Source: Methylobacterium frigidaeris
Lineage (GTDB): Bacteria; Pseudomonadota; Alphaproteobacteria; Rhizobiales; Beijerinckiaceae
DNA: 64,000 nucleotides
Assembly: GCF_022179185.1 (NCBI RefSeq)
Contig: NZ_BPQJ01000008.1
Coordinates: 124,001-188,000, forward strand
Direction: 5' to 3'
Shown: positions 43,531 through 51,706 of the stretch, piece by piece
Position numbering within the stretch: the stretch's first letter is position 1
Layout: every line of letters begins with the position of its first letter
The notes under the pieces: model-generated
Told to the model about the DNA's origin: nothing
The model's input: the letters and a program-made list of their open reading frames with translations, nothing else
Database searches by the model: none
Made by a program: the position numbers and the translations under genes

Positions 43531-44126
43531 GCATCATCGTGCGGAGCCCGGCGCGGCCCCTCGCGTCGAAGGGAGCATGGGCAGGCAAAATGATGCAAAA
43601 GCAAGGCGGCGGGTGGGGGACGCGGGTTGCTCTCGGCGCATTTGCGCCGCTCGGATCCGGCACTCCTTCGACTGCCACGTGGGAACCTGATCCGCTTCCG
43701 CCTGCGCGTATGGTCGCGTGCTCACCGGGATTGTCCGGACATCGATGATGTCTGGAGATGTGATGGTGTCCTCGTGCCGTGCTGCAGAACTCTCGCGGAC
43801 GACGTGTCAGGGAGGGGGCGGCGCCAAGAAAATCGGCCGGTTCTCCACAGACTGAACGAGGATGATTTTGGCGGTCTTACAGCTGCGATCTCAAGAATGA
43901 CATGTGAAGCGCCAGAGGTACAAGGAAAAAAATCATTGGTTTCGACGATCGTTCGAGTTTTGCATTGTATTTGATTTATCTTTGAATTTTTATTCCTAAT
44001 TGATATTTGATACTATGCTGCCTCCTTTGTTGTACTTAAATCTTGCAAATGGCTGAAATCTGTGCATTAATCAAAATTCATGGTAACCATGCAGATCACA
44101 GTCAAACCTGGCTGGAGGATTGCGCC
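43531..44126. other. AT-rich intergenic region upstream of the M4 protease
   Basis: These ~600 bp hold no supported gene. Composition falls sharply from about 43860 to 44110, with runs such as TTTGATTTATCTTTG. This is unlike the rest of the window and suggests acquired DNA. It must contain the protease promoter. The palindrome CATGGT-A-ACCATG (44079-44091) lies 36 bp before the start codon and could be an operator. Confidence 0.45.
44079..44091. promoter_or_regulatory. Palindrome just upstream of the M4 protease start
   Basis: CATGGT and ACCATG flank a single A, a perfect 6-bp dyad. It is close enough to the start codon to overlap the leader and the ribosome-binding region (GGAGG at 44113-44117). 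It may be a repressor site or may hide the start region; no regulator is known. Confidence 0.35.
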
Positions 44127-45326
44127 ATGTGTACGTGTCGGCACCGTCACTCGATTTTCTGCGTCCTGCCGCCCTACATCCTCAAATCGATTCAGAAGAA
44201 CGGCTCGAAGGAGCAGGTTGAGGCCGCGATCAACACGCTGTCGGTCGACAGCACCTTCCGGTCCGTTCGGCTCAACCTGACGGCGGCCGTCTCGCCGGCA
44301 CAGAGGGAGCGGAGGGTTCTGGGACCTGCCCAGTCCAAACAGCGAACCATCTACACAGCCGACAACGTCGAGACGCTCCCCGGAAAGGCGGTTCGCACCG
44401 AGGGGGCCGGACCATCCGGCGACGTCGCGGTTGATGAGGCATACGACGGCCTCGGTCACACCTTCGATTTCTTCTCGGAGATCTTCGACCGGAATTCCAT
44501 CGACGACGAGGGGATGCCGCTCAACGCCACCGTTCATTACGGGCCCAGATACAGCAATGCGTTCTGGAACGGCCAGCGGATGGTCTTCGGTGACGGCGAC
44601 GGGGAACTGTTCAATCGCTTCACGATCGCGCTCGACGTGATCGGTCACGAACTCGGGCACGGCGTCACCGAGGATGAAACCGGCTTGGTGTATCTCTTCC
44701 AATCGGGCGCATTGAACGAACATCTCTCTGACGTGTGGGGTTCGTTGATCAAGCAATGGTATCTCAGACAGACATCGGATCAGGCAGATTGGCTGATCGG
44801 TGCCGGCCTGCTGGCCGATGGCGTGAAGGGACAAGCGTTGCGCTCCATGAAGAAACCTGGAAGCGCCTTCGACGATCCGGTGCTGGGAAGAGATCCTCAG
44901 CCAGGCCATATGGATGATTACGAAGAAACTTATGCCGACAACGGTGGCGTTCACATTAATTCAGGAATACCGAACCGGGCTTTCTACCTCGCCGCCACCT
45001 CGGTCGGTGGCTACGCCTGGGAGAAGATCGGGCGCGTGTGGTACGAGACGATAAGGAGCAAGCGGGTCAAGCAGGACACGAAGTTCAAGGAATTCGCTAA
45101 CCTCACCGTCGCGACCGCGTTGCGGACTCCCGGCTGCGGTCCCATCGAGCAGAAAGCCATCGCCGAGGCCTGGGCCGAGGTGGGCGTTTTGGAAAAGGTT
45201 GCTCCGAAGACGACGAGAGCCGTGACGACCAGATCCAGCCGACAACCTGCGCGCATGTTCGAAGCACAACGTGGTGGACGTGACGGCGATGCAAGTTCGA
45301 GCACGTCCAATGGTTCAGGCCGATGA
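44127..45326 (+). CDS. Protealysin-like M4 (thermolysin) metallopeptidase
   Basis: The 399-residue zinc protease has the HELGH motif at residues 174-178 (two His ligands and the catalytic Glu), a third ligand Glu in ALNEHLSDV, and the active-site His in NGGVHINSGIPNRAFY. Like protealysin, it has a short propeptide starting with the VLPPYILKSIQKNG segment and no signal peptide. An unusual N-terminal MCTCRHRHSIFC, with three Cys and two His, could bind metal. GGAGG 10 bp before ATG 44127 supports this start. Protealysin-like enzymes act inside cells or leave by a non-classical route. The next gene is its emfourin-type inhibitor. Confidence 0.92.
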   Translation: MCTCRHRHSIFCVLPPYILKSIQKNGSKEQVEAAINTLSVDSTFRSVRLNLTAAVSPAQRERRVLGPAQSKQRTIYTADNVETLPGKAVRTEGAGPSGDVAVDEAYDGLGHTFDFFSEIFDRNSIDDEGMPLNATVHYGPRYSNAFWNGQRMVFGDGDGELFNRFTIALDVIGHELGHGVTEDETGLVYLFQSGALNEHLSDVWGSLIKQWYLRQTSDQADWLIGAGLLADGVKGQALRSMKKPGSAFDDPVLGRDPQPGHMDDYEETYADNGGVHINSGIPNRAFYLAATSVGGYAWEKIGRVWYETIRSKRVKQDTKFKEFANLTVATALRTPGCGPIEQKAIAEAWAEVGVLEKVAPKTTRAVTTRSSRQPARMFEAQRGGRDGDASSSTSNGSGR

Positions 45327-45336
45327 TGGAGATGTG

Positions 45337-45666
45337 ATGCGCATCACCCTCGAGAGACTATCCACAGGTGCAGCTTTCTTTCCCGGTCTGGCGAAGCCTG
45401 TGGTCGTTGACAGCAAAGCTCTGTCGCCGGCCGCAGCGATGGAGCTGGAGAAGCTGGTGGAAGCCGCCAAGATCTTCGACGGGCCGGACGCGGATCCTTC
45501 GGCGGCCGGCAGACCATCGGCGCGGGGCGCGGCGGATTACGAGCAGAAAATCGTTACGGTTGAGCGGGGGGATGACGTGCGAACCGTTCATCTCTCCGAC
45601 CTGGCCTCGAAATCCGCCGACATACAGGCCTTGCTGAATTTCGTCGAGAAGAACTCGAAGCGTTAG
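45337..45666 (+). CDS. Emfourin-type protealysin inhibitor
   Basis: This 109-residue protein starts MRITLERLSTG and continues with a short helix AMELEKLVEAAKIFD. A second strand-helix unit has ADYEQKIVTVERGDDVRTVHLSD and IQALLNFVEKN. That order (MKI/MRI strand, LxxLVxxA helix, YxxxVxV strand, acidic strand, final helix) is the emfourin fold, an inhibitor of M4 proteases encoded directly downstream of protealysin-like genes. The start is ATG 45337, 10 bp after the protease stop, with GGAG just upstream; an earlier GTG is not used. It probably blocks the cytosolic protease. I know no enzyme with this pattern. Confidence 0.85.
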   Translation: MRITLERLSTGAAFFPGLAKPVVVDSKALSPAAAMELEKLVEAAKIFDGPDADPSAAGRPSARGAADYEQKIVTVERGDDVRTVHLSDLASKSADIQALLNFVEKNSKR

Positions 45667-45807
45667 AGTATTTTCGGCGAAGCATATGTTTGTTTTTGAA
45701 AAAATCCGCAAGATCGGAAACTTGGAGCCGCGCCCGCGCGCCGCTCCAGGTCCTGCCACAGAGTGCAGCAGGTTTCTGCACGCCCCACAGCCATCTGGAG
45801 GGCTGCC

Positions 45808-46239
45808 GTGCTCGTGTTTGTGTTACGCCACGCTGATAAGCGGCCATTCCCGGCGGACGATCTCAGCGAGGCAGGACGGGAACGGGCAGAGCTGCTGGCC
45901 CGGATGCTCGCCCGCAGTGGCGTCAAGAAAGCGTACCACAGCGGAGCGGTCCGTGCACGAAAGACCCTCGATCCGCTGGCGCACGCGATCGGTTCGTCGC
46001 TGGACATCGTTGAGCTGCCCGCTCCACCGGACATCATACGCACCATCATCGCCCTGCCGGAGACGACCGTGGCGATCGTCGTTGGTCACAGCAACACGGT
46101 CGGACCGATCATCGAAGGCCTGTGCGGGATCGCCGTGACTCCGATCGCGGATGAGACGTTCGACGATCTTTTCATGGTGTCTCTGAATCCCGCCGGCCGA
46201 CCGAACTTCACTCATTTGAAGTACGGAGCCGAGACGTGA
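45808..46239 (+). CDS. Histidine phosphatase (SixA/phosphoglycerate mutase-like)
   Basis: The 143-residue protein begins at GTG 45808, five bases after GGAGGG, a decisive start. It has the catalytic RHADKRP (RHG motif variant with Ala) at the N-terminus, LSEAGRERAELLARML, and the second His in VVGHSNTVGPIIEGL. The short length fits the SixA type, which removes phosphate from phospho-His of proteins, or a small phosphatase of unknown substrate. It lies after the protease/inhibitor pair with 141 bp between and is probably independent. Confidence 0.85.
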   Translation: MLVFVLRHADKRPFPADDLSEAGRERAELLARMLARSGVKKAYHSGAVRARKTLDPLAHAIGSSLDIVELPAPPDIIRTIIALPETTVAIVVGHSNTVGPIIEGLCGIAVTPIADETFDDLFMVSLNPAGRPNFTHLKYGAET

Positions 46240-46322
46240 TCGCGACCGTGTCGTGGCGTGCGACGTCGCAGGAGCAGCCGCGGCACTGATGCCGTCGCGC
46301 TTTCGGCAAGAGGCGGGCCGCC

Positions 46323-46736
46323 TCACGCCGCCGCGAACAACCCCCGCGCCCGTTCCACCAGCTGCGCCGCCGCATGCGCCGGATACGGCTCCCGCGTGCC
46401 GTGCCCCCAGACCGGCCCCGGCCAGGCCGGATCCGATCGGAACCGCCCGACCACGTGGACGTGGAGCTGCGCCACCACGTTGCCGAGCGCCCCGACATTC
46501 ACCTTGTCGGGCTTGGCGAGCGCCTGCATCACGCCGACCGCGAGGCGGGTCTCCTCCATCAGCCGGGCGGCATCCTCGGGGCTCAGGTCGGTGAGTTCCG
46601 AGACTCCCGGGAGACGCGGCACCAGGACGAGCCAGGGAAAGCGCTTGTCGTTCAGGAGCAGCACGCTCGACAGGGCGAGGTCGCCGAGCGCGATGGTGTC
46701 GGCGGAGAGCCGCGGGTCGAGGGTGAAGTCGCTCAT
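46323..46736 (-). CDS. HIT-family nucleotide hydrolase/transferase
   Basis: The 137-residue protein has the histidine triad QLHVHVVGRF near residue 90, and RLPGVSELTDLSPEDAARLM in the N-terminal half. HIT proteins hydrolyse adenosine nucleotides or remove nucleotides from proteins (HINT, Ap4A hydrolase). The arrangement of HxHxV without the last H-x-x is that of a distinct bacterial group. It follows the universal stress gene by 9 bp on the same strand, so they are likely co-transcribed. Substrate unknown. Confidence 0.87.
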   Translation of the reverse strand: MSDFTLDPRLSADTIALGDLALSSVLLLNDKRFPWLVLVPRLPGVSELTDLSPEDAARLMEETRLAVGVMQALAKPDKVNVGALGNVVAQLHVHVVGRFRSDPAWPGPVWGHGTREPYPAHAAAQLVERARGLFAAA

Positions 46737-46745
46737 CTCGGTCCG

Positions 46746-47588
46746 TCAATGCGCCATCAGCACCGGCATGGCGGCGTGGGCGAGGATGTGGCTGGTGGCC
46801 CCGCCGAAGATCATCTGGCGCAGGCGGCTCTGGGTGTAGGCGCCCTTGATCAGGAGATCGCAGCCGATCGCCTCGGCCTCCGTCAAAAAAATCTCGCCGA
46901 CGGTGCGGCGGCCGGCGGCCAGGGTCCGCCCTTGCGCCGAGAGGCCCTCGCGGTTGAGGGCGGCGGCCATCTCCTCGGCGCTCGGGCCCGGCACCATGCC
47001 GGCATCGACCCCCAGCACCTCGATCCGGGACGCGGCGCGCAGGAACGGCGCCGCGAAGGCGACCGCGCGGGCGGTCTCGGTCGAGCCGTTCCAGGCGATC
47101 ACCACGGTCTCGCCGATGCTGGCGGGAGAATTCGGCGGGGCGATGATCAGGGGGCGGCCGCTCTCGAACAGCACCGCCTCGAGGGTCGTCATGCGCGGCG
47201 CCCCCTCGCCGCTGCTGGGCCGGCCGACCACCGTGGCGTTGAACAGCCGCGCGTGCTGCGCCAGGAACCCGTCGCCGGGAGGCGCGTCGGGCCGCCAGCG
47301 GTAGCGCGGGCCGTTCTTGCCCGCGTCGGCGCTCTCGCGGGCGATGCCGTGCCGCTCCATCGCGGCGGTGAACAGACCGCCGCAATCGCGGGCCTCGACG
47401 AGGTCGGTCTCCTCGTCGCGCACCCAGGTCATGCCCCCGACCATGTCGACGGGGACGTACTCGGCCAGCGCCGGGCGCAGGCCGAAGCCCTCGATGCCGG
47501 CGCCGAAGCGGCGGGCGGTGAGGACCGCGGTATCGAGCACCGAATCGAGCAGGGTGTGGCGGGCGACCGGAACGAGGAGCGTCTTCAT
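46746..47588 (-). CDS. Universal stress protein, UspA-type
   Basis: The 280-residue protein has two UspA-like halves. The first (MKTLLVPVARHTLLDSVLDTAVLTARRFGA) is less conserved. The second has IAWNGSTETARAVAFAAPFL and the ATP-binding pattern LLIKGAYTQSRLRQMIFGGATSHILAHAAMPVLM, i.e. G-x2-G-like glycine/serine loop. Such tandem-Usp proteins help under starvation or oxidative stress. The gene sits between an MFS transporter gene and a HIT gene on the minus strand. Confidence 0.9.
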   Translation of the reverse strand: MKTLLVPVARHTLLDSVLDTAVLTARRFGAGIEGFGLRPALAEYVPVDMVGGMTWVRDEETDLVEARDCGGLFTAAMERHGIARESADAGKNGPRYRWRPDAPPGDGFLAQHARLFNATVVGRPSSGEGAPRMTTLEAVLFESGRPLIIAPPNSPASIGETVVIAWNGSTETARAVAFAAPFLRAASRIEVLGVDAGMVPGPSAEEMAAALNREGLSAQGRTLAAGRRTVGEIFLTEAEAIGCDLLIKGAYTQSRLRQMIFGGATSHILAHAAMPVLMAH

Positions 47589-47691
47589 GATGGCGCACTC
47601 ACCTCAGGGGCCTCGGGGACGACGGGCGCGATTGCATCACGGCCGCCTCCGGCCTGTCCAGTGGGCCCCTGGGGCAATCCCCGGCCCAGGC

Positions 47692-48963
47692 TCAGGGCCC
47701 GGCCGGGGCGCCCACCGTCCCCCGCCGCGGCTCCGGCGGCTCGTCCTGGCCGCAGGCCGCACCCGCACCGTCCCGGCCGCCGGGGGCGCAGGTCTCCTCC
47801 AGCCACAGGGCCAGCACCAGGGCGAGGCCGGCAGGGAGCGCCAGCGCCAGGAAGGCCCAGGTCCAGCCGAGATGGAGCGCGAGCAGGCCCCCGACCCAGC
47901 CCGAGAGGGCGCCGCCCACCCCCTGCACCGCCGCGACGGTGCCGAGCGCCGTCTGGGTGCGGCCCGAGCCCCAGGTGAGGTCGGCCACCACCACCGGCAC
48001 CGCGACGCCGATGACGCCCGAGGCGACGCCGTCGAGCACCTCCGCCAGCACGAGCCAGTACGGATCGGACAGGAAGGCCGAGAGCAGGGCGCGCGCCGGC
48101 AGCACCGCGCAGGCGACGAGGAGGAGCTGGCGCCGGCCGCGCCGGTCGGCGAGCGATCCGGCGAAGAGCGCCACCGGGATCATCACCGCCTGCGCGACGA
48201 TGACGTAGCGGGCGGTCCAGCCAGTGCCGTCCTGGCCGGCGGCCACCAGCTTCTGGCCGAGCAGGCTCAGCATCGAGCCGTTGGCGAGGTTGAACAGGGC
48301 GAGGGCTGCCGAGAGGATCAGCAGGCGCCGGTCGGACAGGACCTTCAGGATGCCGGAACGCTCCGGCTTGTCGTCCGGATCGTCCTCCTTCCAGCCGACG
48401 GCGCGCCGGCCGTTCCAGGCCTTCTTCGGCGTCGTCACCGCCGCCACGATGGCGCAGGCGGAGAGCCCGCCCAGCACCCAGAAGGCGATGCTCGGGCCCA
48501 TGATCGGCGTGCCGAAGCTGATCGCCAGGGCTGCCCCCAGGATGCCGACGTGGTTCCAGGCCTGGTTGCGGCCCTGCTGCTTCGGGAAGGCCTGCTTGCC
48601 GACCATGCCGAGGGTCAGCGCCGTCACCGCCGGTACCACGAGGGTGCCGCCCGCGGCGGCGACGAACTGGGCGGCGAGCACCGCCATGAACGAGCGGGCC
48701 GGCAGCAGCAGCAGGGTGCCGACGAGGATCGCCGCGCAGGCTGCCGCGATCAGCATCCGGGGCCGGCCGAGCCGGTCGACCAGGGCGCCGAGCGGCCCGC
48801 TCAACGCGAGGGTCGCGAAGCCGACGATGGTGGTGACGAGGCCGACCTGGCTCGGGCCCCATTGCGCGGCCTGCGCCAGCCAGGTGCCGAGGAAGGGGCC
48901 GAGCCCGCCCTGGATGTCGCCGACGAAGACGTTGATCAGGGCGAGGTGGGTCGTGGGATTCAT
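47692..48963 (-). CDS. MFS transporter
   Basis: The 423-residue protein has twelve hydrophobic segments with a central loop (KAWNGRRAVGWKEDDPDDKPERSG). The MFS motif A is visible between helices 2 and 3 (GPLGALVDRLGRPRMLIA) and again between 8 and 9 (GSLADRRGRRQLLL). The N-terminal NPTTHLALINVFVGDIQGGLGPFLGTWL, with D in helix 1, resembles MFS members of alphaproteobacteria with unknown substrate. The Cys/Pro-rich C-terminal tail is unusual. ATG 48963 fits the first helix; the frame continues to 49128 without support. Confidence 0.88.
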   Translation of the reverse strand: MNPTTHLALINVFVGDIQGGLGPFLGTWLAQAAQWGPSQVGLVTTIVGFATLALSGPLGALVDRLGRPRMLIAAACAAILVGTLLLLPARSFMAVLAAQFVAAAGGTLVVPAVTALTLGMVGKQAFPKQQGRNQAWNHVGILGAALAISFGTPIMGPSIAFWVLGGLSACAIVAAVTTPKKAWNGRRAVGWKEDDPDDKPERSGILKVLSDRRLLILSAALALFNLANGSMLSLLGQKLVAAGQDGTGWTARYVIVAQAVMIPVALFAGSLADRRGRRQLLLVACAVLPARALLSAFLSDPYWLVLAEVLDGVASGVIGVAVPVVVADLTWGSGRTQTALGTVAAVQGVGGALSGWVGGLLALHLGWTWAFLALALPAGLALVLALWLEETCAPGGRDGAGAACGQDEPPEPRRGTVGAPAGP

Positions 48964-49137
48964 CAACGCGGAGGCGCTCCGGCTGGCCCGTGCGGGCTCT
49001 CGTGGGTCTCTTCTGGCCCTAACGGACCAACGCGCCTGAACGGCGAATGATCGCCTCGCCGCGGTGATGCTCCTGTTAGGGGCTGGTGTCCGTCCGCAGG
49101 GCCTTCGCGGCGCGAAGGCACCGATCAAGGATTCGGC

Positions 49138-49680
49138 TCAAGGGCTCGGCACCGCGCAGGCGGCGGCGAGGCGGGCGAGCATCGGGTCGGGGATGCCCAT
49201 GGCGACGAGCTGGTCGTGGGTGTGGCGGACATAGTCCGGGTTGGCGCCCGAGCGGCCGAGGCCCTGGCGCACCAGCCGTACCAGCTCGGTTTCCGGCAGG
49301 CGGCCGGCATATTGCGGGTGGCGGCGGTCGACGAGGTAGGTCACCGCCTCGATCCGGCGCCCGTCGTCGAGGGTGACGCCGAGCACCCGCTCGACATAGA
49401 CCGCCGTGACCTGCTCACGCTCGCGCAGGTAGGCGAGGGTGCCCGCCGCCTCCGCGGCCGCGACCCGGAAGGCCATGCCGCGGCAGGAGCCGCCGCGGTC
49501 GAGCCCCAGCACCAGGCCCGGCCGCTCCGGCGTGCCGCGATGGACGTGCGAGAGCACGCAGAGCGAGCGGTGATAGCCGCGCAGGCGGCCCGGCCCACGC
49601 TCCACGAAGGAGAAGCCCGGCCGCCACATCAGCGAGCCGTAGCCGAACACCCAGAGATCCGACGGCTCGCCCGCCTGCAT
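49138..49680 (-). CDS. ChaC-like gamma-glutamylcyclotransferase
   Basis: The 180-residue enzyme releases 5-oxoproline from glutathione-type substrates. The core signature VFGYGSLMWRPGF and the LRGYHRSLCVLSHVHRGTPERPGLVLGLDRGG segment, with the catalytic Glu in the later VTAVYVERVL region, match ChaC. The family cleaves glutathione to Cys-Gly and 5-oxoproline. ATG 49680 is used; a TTG at 49707 would add nine residues but is a rarer codon. It is divergent from the DUF2125 gene and shares a 154-bp intergenic region with it. Confidence 0.9.
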   Translation of the reverse strand: MQAGEPSDLWVFGYGSLMWRPGFSFVERGPGRLRGYHRSLCVLSHVHRGTPERPGLVLGLDRGGSCRGMAFRVAAAEAAGTLAYLREREQVTAVYVERVLGVTLDDGRRIEAVTYLVDRRHPQYAGRLPETELVRLVRQGLGRSGANPDYVRHTHDQLVAMGIPDPMLARLAAACAVPSP

Positions 49681-49834
49681 CGCCTCGACCCCGCTTCCTC
49701 CCGGCAAGCTCGTCCGGCACGACCTCGTGAGCGCGCCTCCCGGCTTACCTCCCTTGCCGGGCGCCGCCGGTAGCAGCTACGGGGACGCGGTTCAATCCGG
49801 GCGGCCCGCGCCGGGCCGCCGCAGAGCCGGGATC

Positions 49835-50989
49835 ATGCCGATGAACAGGCCGACCACCGTTGGGCCGACCAACGAGACGCCGCCGAGCCAGGGACCCAGC
49901 CGCGGGCCCGGCCTTCGCCTCGGCCTGTTCGCGCCATTCGCGCTGCTGCTCCTGCTGGCCCTGGCCTGGAGCGCGGGCTGGTTCTGGCTGCGGGGCAAGG
50001 CCGAGGGCGAGATCGAGGCGTGGTTCGCCCGCGAGGCGCAGGCCGGCCGGCAATGGACCTGCGCCGACCGCTCGCTGACCGGCTTCCCGTTCCGGTTCGA
50101 GCTGCGCTGCACGCAGCTGGCCTTCGACCGCTCCGACGTCCGCTTCACCACCGGTCCGGTGGTGGCGGTGGCGCAGGTCTACCAGCCGCGCCACGTGATC
50201 CTGGAGGCGACCGGGCCGTTCCGGGTGCAGCAGGACGGGCTCGACGGCACCGTGACCTGGGGCCAGCTGGAGGCGAGCCTGCACGTCACGGGCGACGGCT
50301 TCCAGCGCGCCTCCCTGGTGACGGACGGGCTGAAGGGCACCGTCACCGGCGCCGATCCCTCGCCGATCGACTTCACCGTCGGCCATCTGGAGCTTCACGC
50401 GCGGCCGACGCCGGGGCGCTTCGCCACTGACGGCGCGGTCGACCTGAGCGCCCGGGTGCTGCGGGCCGGCCTGCCGCTCCTCGATCCGGTGCTCGGCGGC
50501 CCTGAGCCCGCCGACATCGCGCTCGACGCCACCGCGACCCGGGCCGCGGGTTTCCGCACCCGTCCCCTGGCGCAGGAGCTGGAGCGCTGGCGCGAGGCCG
50601 GCGGCACGGTCGAGATCGCCAGCCTCGCGGCCGAGAAGGGCAGCCGGCGCCTGCGGGCGCAAGGGGTGCTGGCCCTCGACGACCAGCACCGCCCCACGGG
50701 CCAGCTCGACGTGCGCACCGCCGGCCTGGAGCAGGTGATCGCGCCGCTGATCAGCGAGCAGCTCGGGGCGCGGCTCGGCGGCGATGGCGCGGCGCTGATC
50801 GGCAACATCGTCGGCCAATTCCTCGGCGGGCGGCGCAAGGAGCCGGCGCCCGGACAGGACGCGCACGATCCCCAAGGCCGCCCCGGCGAGCCGCCGATGA
50901 AGGTGCTGCCCACCGTGCGCCTCACCGGCGGGCGGGTGGTGGTCGGGCCCTTCGCGGTGCCGAACGTGCGTCTGCAGCCGTTGTATTGA
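49835..50989 (+). CDS. DUF2125-family membrane-anchored protein
   Basis: The 384-residue protein has a cytosolic N-terminus, one membrane helix (LRLGLFAPFALLLLLALAWSAGWFWL) and a long periplasmic part of beta strands, for example EIEAWFAREAQAGRQWTCADRSLTGFPFRFELRC. The conserved LTGFPFRFELRCT is diagnostic for DUF2125, found widely in alphaproteobacteria. The function is unknown; strand repeats suggest a bridge-like or AsmA-related fold between membranes. ATG 49835 matches the family start; the longer frame begins in the divergent promoter. It has a 10-residue Pro-rich stretch before the last strand (PQGRPGEPP). Confidence 0.85.
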   Translation: MPMNRPTTVGPTNETPPSQGPSRGPGLRLGLFAPFALLLLLALAWSAGWFWLRGKAEGEIEAWFAREAQAGRQWTCADRSLTGFPFRFELRCTQLAFDRSDVRFTTGPVVAVAQVYQPRHVILEATGPFRVQQDGLDGTVTWGQLEASLHVTGDGFQRASLVTDGLKGTVTGADPSPIDFTVGHLELHARPTPGRFATDGAVDLSARVLRAGLPLLDPVLGGPEPADIALDATATRAAGFRTRPLAQELERWREAGGTVEIASLAAEKGSRRLRAQGVLALDDQHRPTGQLDVRTAGLEQVIAPLISEQLGARLGGDGAALIGNIVGQFLGGRRKEPAPGQDAHDPQGRPGEPPMKVLPTVRLTGGRVVVGPFAVPNVRLQPLY

Positions 50990-51706
50990 GGTCTCCGCCG
51001 ACCGTCGCGCCGGGTCGGCGCCGTTCGTCGTCCTTCCGGTCTCCGCTGCCCCCCGGGACACGACGGGAGGCAGCCACGTCCCGTCCGGCAGCGGCGCGTC
51101 GCGGGCGAAACGGTGGTGATGTCTCGCGAGGTCACCGGCTGTCGACTCCCGTCGAGGGCCGCGACGGCGCGGGCTCGGCCAACCGGTCGTTCCGGCCGGC
51201 CCCCGGATCGGTCGGCTCGCGCAGGCAATGCCGACACGGGGCCTTCTGACCCTGCGCGGCGACGGGGCGCGACACGAGGGCCCAGCCCGGGGCGGGCATG
51301 GCGCACCGGCCCAGCATGCACCGTCAATCGGACCCAGGCCGTGGAATTCGCTTGAGCCGGCAGCGCGTCCACGAGATGGAGACGAGCGTGGTCGTTCGCG
51401 GTCGCTCCGGCCGCGGCTAGGTCGAGGCAGCGTTTCCCGGCCAGTCGCTCCCGCCCCTGCCGCAGCGGAGCCGCCCTTTCGCGCGGATCTGGTTCAGGAA
51501 CTCATGACTAGGAATTTATGACTACGATGCTGCATCGTCGGCGCTTAACCCAATCTTGAGTGTTAGCTTCGAGTCTAACAAGATCAATCTGAGCGGGTGG
51601 GGCGGAGAGGCACATGGGAACGGGAGGCCGCCTTCTTGGGCTGAGCACGGCCGTTCTGTCCACGCCCGTCGTGAGAGCCCGGTTCGTCCGGAGCCGCGCG
51701 TAGGGT
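50990..51706. other. 717-bp intergenic region before the diguanylate cyclase gene
   Basis: No gene is recognised. The last 200 bp fall in GC, with two dyads: CGATG-CTG-CATCG (51526-51538) and TGTTAG...CTAACA (51561-51580), both about 130-180 bp upstream of the cyclase start. They may be part of its promoter or a leader structure. Frames on either strand show no domain. Confidence 0.4.

Noticed and set aside
43627..43974. A 115-codon plus-strand frame in the AT-rich region
   Set aside because: No ribosome site, no domain, mixed codon use; it overlaps the likely promoter region of nudC and the protease.
51228..51521. A 97-codon frame before the diguanylate cyclase
   Set aside because: Arg/Pro/Gly-rich translation without start signal or domain. 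It looks like a chance frame in GC-rich intergenic DNA.
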